Shown here: piece after piece, positions 25,568 to 33,169 of the stretch
Layout: each line of letters starts with the position of its first letter
Numbering within the stretch: position 1 is the stretch's first letter
DNA from: Bacillota bacterium
GTDB taxonomy: Bacteria > Bacillota > Clostridia > Christensenellales > Aristaeellaceae
DNA: 64,000 bases
Reading direction: 5' to 3'
Assembly (NCBI GenBank): GCA_023411395.1
Contig: JAEYOV010000084.1
Location: 1 to 64,000, forward strand
Translations under genes and position numbers: made by a program
The notes under the pieces: model-generated
What the model saw: only the letters and a program-made list of their open reading frames with translations
What the model was told of the DNA's origin: nothing
The model's database searches: none

Positions 25568-26728
25568 TTACCATATTTCGTTCAGGAACGATTTCGCCGA
25601 AAACCGCTGCGGAAGGCCCAAATACTCCGCAACGGTCGCGGCGATGTCGGCGTACGTATCCCGCACGCCAAGATCCGTAAGCTTATTCATTCCCCTGTGC
25701 CAGCACAGGATGGGCACATGCTCCCTGGTATGGTCGGTGCCGGGGAAGGTGGGATCCACCCCATGGTCGGCGGTGAGGATCATCAAATCCTCCGGGCCCA
25801 TGAGCGCAAGCATCTCCGGCAGCTTTGAATCAAAGTATGAAAGGGCCTGGGCATAGCCCGCGGGGTCGTTGCGGTGGCCGTAGACCATGTCGGTATCCAC
25901 CAGGTTGGTGAACAATAGCCCCGTAAAATCCTCGCACATGTAGGAAAGCAAGGCCTCGATGCAGGCGGGATTCCCGGCGGCATGGTTGCTTTTGGTAAGG
26001 CCCCTGTGGTTGAAGATATCCTCGATTTTGCCAACGCCCAGAACCTGCATGCCCGCCGCCTTCACCGCGTCCAGCAGCGTTTCCCCGGTGGGGTTAAGAG
26101 AAAAATCACGCCGCCTGGGGGTGCGCACAAAGTTCCCCGGCTCCCCGGAAAAAGGCCTGGCGATCACCCGGCCCACCGCGTGTTTCCCCGTGAGGATGCG
26201 GCGGGCGGTTTCGCAGATTCCGTACAGCTTTTGAGGCGGAAAGACGGATTCGTGGCAGGCGATTTGAAATACGCTGTCCGCAGAAGTGTACACGATGGGA
26301 TACCCGGTTTTCAAATGCTCCGCGCCCAGCTCTACCAGTATTTCCGTGCCGGAGGCGGGCTTGTTGCCCAATGTTTTTGTGCCGATGGCGCTTTCAAAAG
26401 CGTCCATCACCTCTTTGGGAAAGCCGCCGGGATACGTGGGAAAGGGCTGCGTCAAGGTCAGCCCGGCCATTTCCCAGTGGCCGGTGGTGGTATCCTTCCC
26501 CGGCGAACGCTCCCTGGCCTTGCCGAAAGCGCCCTTTGCGTGCTTGTCCGCGGGATAGCCCGCGCCGTCGATATGCCCCAGGCCTATTTTTGCCATGTTG
26601 GGCAAGGCGGGGCCGGCCGCCGCCACCACATGGGCAAGCGTATTGGCGCCAGCATCACCATACGACGCGGCATCGGGCAGCGCGCCCACGCCCACGCCGT
26701 CCAGAACGGTCAATATCACACGTTTCAT
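25568..26728 (-). CDS. deoB: Phosphopentomutase
   Basis: Alkaline-phosphatase-superfamily enzyme of 386 residues converting ribose-1-phosphate or deoxyribose-1-phosphate to the 5-phosphate. Metal-binding segments are visible: TVLDGVGVGALPDA at the start with the catalytic Thr in the GKDTTTGHWE motif, DTDMVYGHRND and LTADHGVDPT. The frame is open 195 bases further upstream, but ATG 26728 has AAGGAGG and begins at the normal MKRVILTVLDG. deoB-punA is the standard nucleoside salvage pair. Confidence 0.97.
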   Translation of the reverse strand: MKRVILTVLDGVGVGALPDAASYGDAGANTLAHVVAAAGPALPNMAKIGLGHIDGAGYPADKHAKGAFGKARERSPGKDTTTGHWEMAGLTLTQPFPTYPGGFPKEVMDAFESAIGTKTLGNKPASGTEILVELGAEHLKTGYPIVYTSADSVFQIACHESVFPPQKLYGICETARRILTGKHAVGRVIARPFSGEPGNFVRTPRRRDFSLNPTGETLLDAVKAAGMQVLGVGKIEDIFNHRGLTKSNHAAGNPACIEALLSYMCEDFTGLLFTNLVDTDMVYGHRNDPAGYAQALSYFDSKLPEMLALMGPEDLMILTADHGVDPTFPGTDHTREHVPILCWHRGMNKLTDLGVRDTYADIAATVAEYLGLPQRFSAKSFLNEIW

Positions 26729-26891
26729 AAATAACCTCCTTGGAAGTTCGTCCCACCTGTATTTTACACAGGGCAGGCAAGAATGAAAAGGCTTTTGCGG
26801 AATTTTAAGAAGGCGCATAAAGGCGCAAACATGCATAAGCCGGCGCGGCTTAGGAAAGCTAACGTCATTATCAACAGCAAGGAGGCTTCTT

Positions 26892-27125
26892 ATGAAACCC
26901 AAGCCAGATGACCGCAGCGACAATGTGGATAGAATTCAAAGGAACATTGATATGACCATTCACAACATGGAACTGGCCGATGATATGATCGACCGTACCT
27001 CCGACCCCAAAACAAAGGAAGCGCTGGAGGACAAGAATGTCCGCCGCCGCCACGCACTGGACGACATGCGCCATGAGATCAAGGACGAGGCACAGCATCA
27101 AAAGAGCCAAAAAAAGAATACGTGA
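26892..27125 (+). CDS. tlp: Small acid-soluble spore protein Tlp
   Basis: A 77-residue hydrophilic protein that begins MKPKPDDRSDNVDRIQ, the family hallmark, and continues as a charged helix with Asn/Asp/Glu/Lys. Tlp (thioredoxin-like protein, a misnomer) is packed into the spore core by forespore expression. CAAGGAGG lies ten bases before ATG. A sigma-G promoter could not be identified with confidence in the 160 bases upstream. Confidence 0.93.
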   Translation: MKPKPDDRSDNVDRIQRNIDMTIHNMELADDMIDRTSDPKTKEALEDKNVRRRHALDDMRHEIKDEAQHQKSQKKNT

Positions 27126-27172
27126 TATGGCCGGCGCCGCATGTGCGCCGCCGGTTCAACTGCAAAGCCTTC

Positions 27173-27227
27173 AGGGGCTGCCGTGCCAAGCGCAACTTAC
27201 ATTGTGCAACTGGCGCGGCAGCCCCTT
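27173..27227. terminator. Terminator between tlp and the CotH-type gene
   Basis: AGGGGCTGCCG (27173-27183) followed by TGCCA pairs with TGGC and CGGCAGCCCCT (27216-27226), giving a long stem around a T/A-rich loop. It lies directly beyond the stop of the minus-strand CotH-type gene and about 47 bases past tlp, so it can serve both. Confidence 0.7.
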
Positions 27228-29978
27228 CTATTGCCCATTGGCCTCAAGAAAAGCGTCGAAATATTGCTGCACCTGTTCATCCGTAAGGCGGAAGGCATCC
27301 TTAATATGCTCCACCATTTTGACGGGCCGTTCCCGGACGTTTTTACGGAGCAGATCCACGTATGCCTGCCATCGTGCAAGGCTGGTATCCGGCCAGCGCT
27401 TTACATGGTCCGTCATCAGCGGCCCAATGACGGCCGCCCATGCGTCCACCTTGGCCTGAAGGTCTTTGGCGAGGAATTTGCCATATAGAATTTCCCCAAA
27501 GCGGGTCAAAAACAAATCCCGCATTTGGGGCACCCGCATCAGCGCCGCGAAGGGCTCATGAAAAAACCTGTCCATTTTTTCGGTGGCCTTTGTCATGTAC
27601 AGGTTCAGCGGATGGCGCCACAGATTATCCATGCAGCCGTCCATGTCAAACAGCGCCAGCTTCCATTTGCCGCCGGGTACCTTGTAATAGCGCACGTTGT
27701 GCATATCGGAATTGCCCGACACAATTTCCAGAATGGCATGGTCAAAATAGCTCATCACATCCAGCCTGTCCAGCACGAATTGCAGGTTTTCCGGCTTGTT
27801 CAGATCCTGCCGCCTGCAAAACTGTACCAGTTCCTCCATTTCACCGCGGCTGCCCTTGACAACGGACCCCCTGCTGCGAAGAATGGTGATGCCGTCGATG
27901 ATATCCTCATCGATGACGCCTTCCCATTGGGCGATGGAATCCTGGTTGATTTTCTCCCGGAGGTTGTAATGGCCCCAGTACTTCCCGTTGATATAGACCA
28001 CCACCGGCACCGCGTCCTGGTACAAAACGTTCAGGCCCTGGGCCAGGGATGTCAACAGCTCATCCTTGAAGCGCGTGCCCCTGGATTCCGTACCGCCGGA
28101 GCGCAGCGTCAGCGCGTTGTAGGAATCGTAATCCCTGTTGGGAAAAGGGTTGAAGTAAAACCTGTCCGCCCCCAGCGCGCCCCTTGCGAAGATGGAAACC
28201 GTCTTTTGCGGCCGCGTGAGCCCCAGGCCGCCGCTGGTGCTGAAAGAGGCCAGCTGGCTTAAAAGCGTTTTCCCTTTGTCAAAATACTGCACATGCATGG
28301 GGTATTCCCAATTCTGCTGATAATTGGGTGTGCTGCCGCTGCCCTTGACAAACAGGCCCATGCCAGGATCGGTAAGATATTTTTCATCGGTGATCAGCGC
28401 CACCACCGGAACACTTGCATCCACATGGAAAAGATAGCTTGCCGAGGCCACGGGCGAAGGCAGCATCCCCTCCTGAAAGGCCCGCGCACGCAGGGCTGTA
28501 TTTTCTTCAATCGCAATTGGACCCGTGTACACGCTTGATTCCCGGGTAGGCGTGGAGCCGTCCAGGGTATAACGGATCACCGCACCTTCCTCCGCGCTGA
28601 GAAGAGCGGTTACGGGCGCGTCATAGAGCCCGCCGGCCTCGGAGATAAGCACCTCCCCCGTGCGCCCTGAAAAACCGGAGGCGGGGTTTTTCGCCCTTGG
28701 CGTCTGCTCCTCGAAAAAGCAGAATGTACCCTGGCCGGTTACGCGCCCATAGGCAATGTTGCCATACTGGCGGCCCAGGGATACGCGGTCAACGATCCCC
28801 TCCCCATTGCTCAAAAGCACCAGGCCGTTGGTTTTGGAAAGCTCGAACCCGGCATAGTAGGTGCTGGGCCTGCCGCTGACTATATCCCTGCCGGCCATAT
28901 GGATCAGCGCATACGCGCCCGGAGCCAGCGTCGCGCCCTTGGGGAAGGTCCACTTTTTTGGGCTCAGTACATCATCGGAAAGGAAATAGTCGGTCAGGCG
29001 GATTCTTTTTTTTGTAGCGTTGTACAGCTCCACATAATCATACGCATTGCCGTTGGCATCGAACGTGCCATTGGACGCAACCACCTCGCTGATGTAAAGC
29101 CCGGACGGATTGCTTTCAAATACAGACTGCTCGCAGGCGGCCTTGTCTGTGACCACGTTTTTTTCCCCGGGGGTGGGCGTATAGGTTTCCTGCCAGATGC
29201 CGCCTTCAAACGCCAGTGACACATCGTTTTGCTGTGGGCCGAAGGCGGCGTAATGAATCGCCCGGCCTTTGGGATCGCTCAGAAGCACGCGTTCGCCGTC
29301 GCCGCTCAAGCCGAATCCCGTAGTTTCATCCCCAAGGTATACGGCAAGATACCCTCCGGCTGGCAGCGCAATATCGGGAAAAATCCATTTATACGGCTTG
29401 TCCGGATTGTCGGAAAGGCCATAGCCTTTCAGATTCACAGCCTCATCCCCCGGATTATTAAGCTCGATAAAATCGGCTGTTGCGCCATCCGCGGGCAGCA
29501 GCGTATTCACGGCCAGAATCTCGCTGATGTACGGGCCGCCAGGCAGCGGGACGCCGTTATCCTCCAGGACGCGGCCGGAAGAAAAACGCTGGTTGTAGGT
29601 CATGGCGGGAACGGCCAGTGTCTGGCATAATGTTCCGCTCCCATCATACAGGTAGAGCGTTTCCCCTTCCGCGGCTATCTTGAAGGGCGCTCCCCCCTTT
29701 TCCCCCGTGCAGTAAACGGTCACGCTTTCACCGGGGGCCAGAAGGGCATCTTCAAACAGATATGCGTCCGGCCCGCCATCGCAAAGGGTATAGCCGCCGA
29801 TGTTGACGGGCTCGCTGCCCGTATTGGCAATCACCGCGTAATCGTGTGCCCGCCCGTTTTGATCCAGCTTCAGCGTGATATTCTTGGAAACCACCTCGGT
29901 GATCCGGAGTTCGGCAGCGGCTGAAGCGCACAGAATAGCCAACAGCAGCAGCAAAACGGCAAAGCAGCGTTTCTTCAT
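27228..29978 (-). CDS. Exported multidomain protein: three lamin-tail domains, chitobiase-like domain and CotH kinase
   Basis: A 916-residue exported protein. After a signal peptide (1-22) come three lamin-tail beta-sandwiches (about 23-125, 149-255, 300-415), each opening with a R/Y-I-(T/S)-E-(V/I) strand and ending in a LAPGxx turn. A chitobiase C-terminal-like domain (RYTLDGSTPTRESSVYTG, about 440-525) precedes a CotH kinase domain (about 535-830) with the TRPQKT, RSGGTESRGTRFKDEL, GHYNLREKIN and LALFDMDGCMDN segments. CotH proteins phosphorylate spore-coat or surface proteins. The lamin-tail modules point to a cell-surface or coat location. It lies downstream of the SH3 protein gene on the same strand, with a terminator between. 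Confidence 0.85.
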   Translation of the reverse strand: MKKRCFAVLLLLLAILCASAAAELRITEVVSKNITLKLDQNGRAHDYAVIANTGSEPVNIGGYTLCDGGPDAYLFEDALLAPGESVTVYCTGEKGGAPFKIAAEGETLYLYDGSGTLCQTLAVPAMTYNQRFSSGRVLEDNGVPLPGGPYISEILAVNTLLPADGATADFIELNNPGDEAVNLKGYGLSDNPDKPYKWIFPDIALPAGGYLAVYLGDETTGFGLSGDGERVLLSDPKGRAIHYAAFGPQQNDVSLAFEGGIWQETYTPTPGEKNVVTDKAACEQSVFESNPSGLYISEVVASNGTFDANGNAYDYVELYNATKKRIRLTDYFLSDDVLSPKKWTFPKGATLAPGAYALIHMAGRDIVSGRPSTYYAGFELSKTNGLVLLSNGEGIVDRVSLGRQYGNIAYGRVTGQGTFCFFEEQTPRAKNPASGFSGRTGEVLISEAGGLYDAPVTALLSAEEGAVIRYTLDGSTPTRESSVYTGPIAIEENTALRARAFQEGMLPSPVASASYLFHVDASVPVVALITDEKYLTDPGMGLFVKGSGSTPNYQQNWEYPMHVQYFDKGKTLLSQLASFSTSGGLGLTRPQKTVSIFARGALGADRFYFNPFPNRDYDSYNALTLRSGGTESRGTRFKDELLTSLAQGLNVLYQDAVPVVVYINGKYWGHYNLREKINQDSIAQWEGVIDEDIIDGITILRSRGSVVKGSRGEMEELVQFCRRQDLNKPENLQFVLDRLDVMSYFDHAILEIVSGNSDMHNVRYYKVPGGKWKLALFDMDGCMDNLWRHPLNLYMTKATEKMDRFFHEPFAALMRVPQMRDLFLTRFGEILYGKFLAKDLQAKVDAWAAVIGPLMTDHVKRWPDTSLARWQAYVDLLRKNVRERPVKMVEHIKDAFRLTDEQVQQYFDAFLEANGQ

Positions 29979-30054
29979 AGGTATCCCTTCGTATCCCTTC
30001 CCTTGCATTTGGGCTACATATTCTATATCCTTTCCTGCACTACCTCTTTTTTAC

Positions 30055-30087
30055 ATAAAAACGGAGGGAACCTAAGCTGTTCCCTCC
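30055..30087 (-). terminator. Intrinsic terminator of the SH3-protein gene
   Basis: On the minus strand GGAGGGAAC (30087-30079) pairs with GTTCCCTCC (30071-30063) and is followed by GTTTTTATG. It lies about 20 bases past the stop of the SH3 gene. Confidence 0.85.
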
Positions 30088-30105
30088 ATCAAAGCACAAA
30101 CCATG

Positions 30106-31629
30106 TCACCAGGTGCTGGGATCGCCCTGGGAAAGGATTCGGATATATTGGGCCCGCATATAACCCTCTTTTCCGTCCACGCTGACATGGTACCAGCCGC
30201 CATCCAGCGTTTCCAGCACCTCCACCTGGGTGGTGTTCAAATACTTACCCAGGGGAGCGGCGCTTTCCGATGGCTTGGAACGCAGGTTCAGCCTGTCGGA
30301 AGAAACGGGATTCGCAATCACGCCGTACAGCTTGCCGCCTGTATCCCCGCCGCCCAGGTTCAAATATTGCCCCTGGACAAAGCCGCGCACGGTCTGCCCG
30401 CGCAGCGCCGGGATGCTCTCGTTTTCGCCGATGCGCACAGCCACGTAATACCACGTGCCCGCGGAGCCCAATATGTCCATCCGCGTGCCGTTTGGAAAGC
30501 GGCCCAGCGTGGGCACGGCGGTGGAAGGATACGAATACACCATCAAAAAGCCGCCGTCCGCATCATCGTCCGCGACGCCCCACTGAAGCGGGATCAATTC
30601 CCTTTTTCCCGGCTCCCCATCCACCTGAAGGCCGGATTTTTCCATATACCCTTCCTTGTCGTAGATGCGCACGCGGCAGAAGCTGCCCGTGCTGCCCAGC
30701 ACTTCCACCACCGCGCCGTTTTTGTACTGCCCCAATACGGCCGAACGGTTTGACGCGGATTGAAACAGTTTCAGCATGCCACTGGTGGCGGACAGATTTA
30801 CCGCGGCGAATTTGCCGTTATAGCGGATATCCCCTTGCAGGGCGATATACTGCTTTTGCATATAGCCGGTTTGATTGCCCACCTGCACCTTGTACCAGCC
30901 GCCGGAAGACTCGCCGGTGATGCGCACCAGCGTGCCTGTGTAATACCTGCCCAGCGAGGCGGAGCTTGCGGAGGGCGACTTGCGCAGGTTCAGCCTATCG
31001 GTAACGCCGGGGTTTTTGACCACCCCCACCTGATCGGGGAAAGTGCCGGGGGGCGTGGCGGTTGGGCCGGGAGACGGTGCCTGCTGCCCGTCTACGGAAA
31101 GGTACGCGCCCAGCATATAACCCGTCTTGCCCTGTACGGACACATGGTACCAGCTGCCCGCCACACCCAGGACGGTGACGGAGGTGCCGTTGTAATACTT
31201 GTCCAGGGACCGGGCGGCGAAGCTGGGCAACTCCCGCAGGTTCAGGCGGTCGGTTGCCTTGGGGTTGCACACGGTGGCCGTTGGCATCAAGATGGGAATA
31301 TCCCAAATCTCCGGGCCGAAGTACAGGTACTTCTTCTGCATATATCCTTCTATGCCCGAAACCTTCACCTCACACCAGTCGCCCAGGGTATCATCCACGA
31401 TTTCCACCCGCACGCCGGTATAATACTTGCCCAGGGAAGGCGCGCTTGCGCTTGGGCGGGTGCGCAGATTCAGCCTGTCAGCCGGATTGGGGTTGTTAAC
31501 CACCGCCACCGGAAGAGACGATGCCGATGACAGCGCCGGGGGCAAGGCAGCAAAAACAAGAAGCACGCACAATAACCCGGCCAGCAGCCTGAAACCATTG
31601 GTTCCCCGCAAAGCACATGATGATTCCAT
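30106..31629 (-). CDS. Exported protein with six bacterial SH3 repeats
   Basis: A 507-residue protein: an N-terminal hydrophobic export segment (about 14-38), then six SH3_3-type modules of 60-75 residues. Modules 1, 2, 3 and 6 share the pattern NP..(T/A/S)DRLNLR..PS, (L)G(K/R)YY.GT, a W(Y/C) strand and GYM...YL; modules 4 and 5 are degenerate, lacking DRLNLR. There is a Pro/Ser/Thr linker between modules 2 and 3. Such SH3 arrays bind peptidoglycan or peptide ligands on the wall; no hydrolase domain is attached. ATG 31629 has GGGAGGGG about ten bases upstream. A coat or cortex location is possible given the CotH neighbour. Confidence 0.85.
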   Translation of the reverse strand: MESSCALRGTNGFRLLAGLLCVLLVFAALPPALSSASSLPVAVVNNPNPADRLNLRTRPSASAPSLGKYYTGVRVEIVDDTLGDWCEVKVSGIEGYMQKKYLYFGPEIWDIPILMPTATVCNPKATDRLNLRELPSFAARSLDKYYNGTSVTVLGVAGSWYHVSVQGKTGYMLGAYLSVDGQQAPSPGPTATPPGTFPDQVGVVKNPGVTDRLNLRKSPSASSASLGRYYTGTLVRITGESSGGWYKVQVGNQTGYMQKQYIALQGDIRYNGKFAAVNLSATSGMLKLFQSASNRSAVLGQYKNGAVVEVLGSTGSFCRVRIYDKEGYMEKSGLQVDGEPGKRELIPLQWGVADDDADGGFLMVYSYPSTAVPTLGRFPNGTRMDILGSAGTWYYVAVRIGENESIPALRGQTVRGFVQGQYLNLGGGDTGGKLYGVIANPVSSDRLNLRSKPSESAAPLGKYLNTTQVEVLETLDGGWYHVSVDGKEGYMRAQYIRILSQGDPSTW

Positions 31630-31774
31630 ATTCTGAATCCCCTCCCATGATAAGGCTCCTTTTTCTGTCCATTCAACGCAGCAGGAGGGGTGGTTTATTC
31701 CCAGATATTCGGCATAAATCCAGTGTCTTGAAAGTGTTACAACTTTATCATAGGTCGCATTTGGCACCGCTAGT

Positions 31775-32111
31775 GCGGCGGGGGCAAGCCCCCGCCCTAC
31801 CCTTATATATTATCCAAGGCAAATGATACGGGAGGCGGGGTTCCGCAACCCCCCGAGACGGAAATGGGAGGGGTGAAGGAAGCGGCTGAAACAGAGCGCT
31901 GGCCGCGGGAGCGTCCGGCGCGACAATTGAAGCGGCGGGGGCAAGCCCCCGCCCTACCCTTATATATTATCCAGGGCAAATGATACGGGAGGCGGGGTTC
32001 CGCAACCCCCGAGACGGAAATGGGAGGGGTGAAGGAAGCGGCTGAAACAGAGCGCTGGCCGCGGGAGCGTCCGGCGCGACAATTGAAGCGGCGGGGGCAA
32101 GCCCCCGCCCT
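31775..32111. repeat. Two-and-a-bit tandem 157 bp repeat with GC-rich palindromes
   Basis: A unit starting GCGGCGGGGGCAAGCCCCCG at 31775 recurs at 31932 and, truncated, at 32088. The two full copies (157 and 156 bases) differ by one C and one base near 31817/31974. Each begins with the perfect palindrome GGCGGGGGCAAGCCCCCGCC. Short reading frames across the region only restate the repeat. Apart from this and the terminator at 32163, the 615 bases between the SH3 gene and cheV show nothing coding. Confidence 0.92.
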
Positions 32112-32154
32112 GCGCTGGCGCGATTGATGCATATATGTTTTGGAACAGTATGAA

Positions 32155-32192
32155 AGGCAAAACCGGTCCGGATGCGCCGGCATCCGGACCGG
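32155..32192 (-). terminator. Intrinsic terminator of the chemosensory cluster
   Basis: CCGGTCCGGATGC pairs perfectly with GCATCCGGACCGG (stem 32163-32175 with 32180-32192, 13 bp, four-base loop). On the minus strand it is followed by TTTTGCC, and it lies about 50 bases beyond the cheV stop. Confidence 0.85.
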
Positions 32193-32244
32193 GGCCTTTT
32201 ATGGAACAGGAATGATATGGGAAGGCGCATAAAGGCCTTTGCAT

Positions 32245-33159
32245 TTACCGGATGAGCTCGCCCAGCTTGTCCACCAGCAGGTGGATTTGAGGCTTTGACA
32301 ATTGGAAATCCGCCCCGACCTCCTGGCCCTTGAGAATCATTTCATCCGAGATCAGGGAGGAGAAAATAACAACCGGAATCCTTAACAGGGTTTTGCTCTC
32401 CTTGATGCGCTTTGTTAAATGATGCCCGTCCATTTTGGGCATTTCGATATCCGTAATCACACAGCTTACCTGCTTTTCCGCCGGGCCGTTTTCTTCTTTC
32501 AGCTCCTGAAGGTATTCCCAGGCGTCCTGCCCGTTTTCCTTCATGACCACATCCATATAACCAGCCTTGTGCAATGCCTCCAGAATCATTTTGCGCAGTA
32601 CAATGGAATCCTCCACCACCAGAATGCGGTGCATGGAATCCGGCTGGGCCGGGCTATGGATCAAAGCGGCGTCAGCCGCGACGCTGGAGCCCGGATTGAC
32701 ATCCACCAGGATTTTTTCAAAATCCAGAATGGATATCAGCCTGCCGCTTATTTTGGCGACGCCGGTCACCACGCCGTCGTTGCCGCCGAAGATCGCCGGG
32801 TTCGGCTTTTCAATCGCTTCCCAGGAAATCCAATGGATGCCCACCACCTGATGCACATGGAAGGCGATGTCTGTCTGGTTGAATTCAGTGATGACAAAAA
32901 TATCCTGCTCCGGCCGTTCGGAGGGGGAATGCTTCAGGTAAGCGGCAAGATCGATCACCGTCAGCAGCTCATCCCTGGGGCTTACAACGCCCTCCACGCA
33001 AGGCTGCGCGTGAGGCATGGTCTGGACCGGCCGGTACTGGATCAGTTCCCGCACCTTGGCCACATTGATCCCGTAGCTGTTTTCCCCCACGCAAAATTCC
33101 AGCAGCCCCAATTTGTTGGTTCCGCTCTCCAGCAATATTTTATTGTCGGTTGGGTTCAT
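32245..33159 (-). CDS. cheV: Chemotaxis coupling/response protein CheV
   Basis: A 304-residue fusion of a CheW coupling domain (about 15-165) and a response-regulator receiver domain (about 178-304). The receiver has the acidic pair VVEDS and phospho-acceptor Asp237 in CVITDIEMPKMDG, plus the switch Ser/Lys (FSS, SKP). CheV links receptors to CheA and adapts the array through phosphorylation. It is the last gene of the chemosensory string, ten bases after the receptor gene upstream, and it holds the only stand-alone receiver besides CheB in the cluster. Confidence 0.94.
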   Translation of the reverse strand: MNPTDNKILLESGTNKLGLLEFCVGENSYGINVAKVRELIQYRPVQTMPHAQPCVEGVVSPRDELLTVIDLAAYLKHSPSERPEQDIFVITEFNQTDIAFHVHQVVGIHWISWEAIEKPNPAIFGGNDGVVTGVAKISGRLISILDFEKILVDVNPGSSVAADAALIHSPAQPDSMHRILVVEDSIVLRKMILEALHKAGYMDVVMKENGQDAWEYLQELKEENGPAEKQVSCVITDIEMPKMDGHHLTKRIKESKTLLRIPVVIFSSLISDEMILKGQEVGADFQLSKPQIHLLVDKLGELIR

Positions 33160-33169
33160 GATCGATACC

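Noticed and set aside
31775..32111. CRISPR array
   Set aside because: Only two and a fraction units of 157 bp with no spacer variation; this is a plain tandem duplication.
31803..32244. Minus-strand reading frames across the 157 bp tandem repeat
   Set aside because: The predicted products are repeats of one another created by the DNA duplication; no start site or family similarity.
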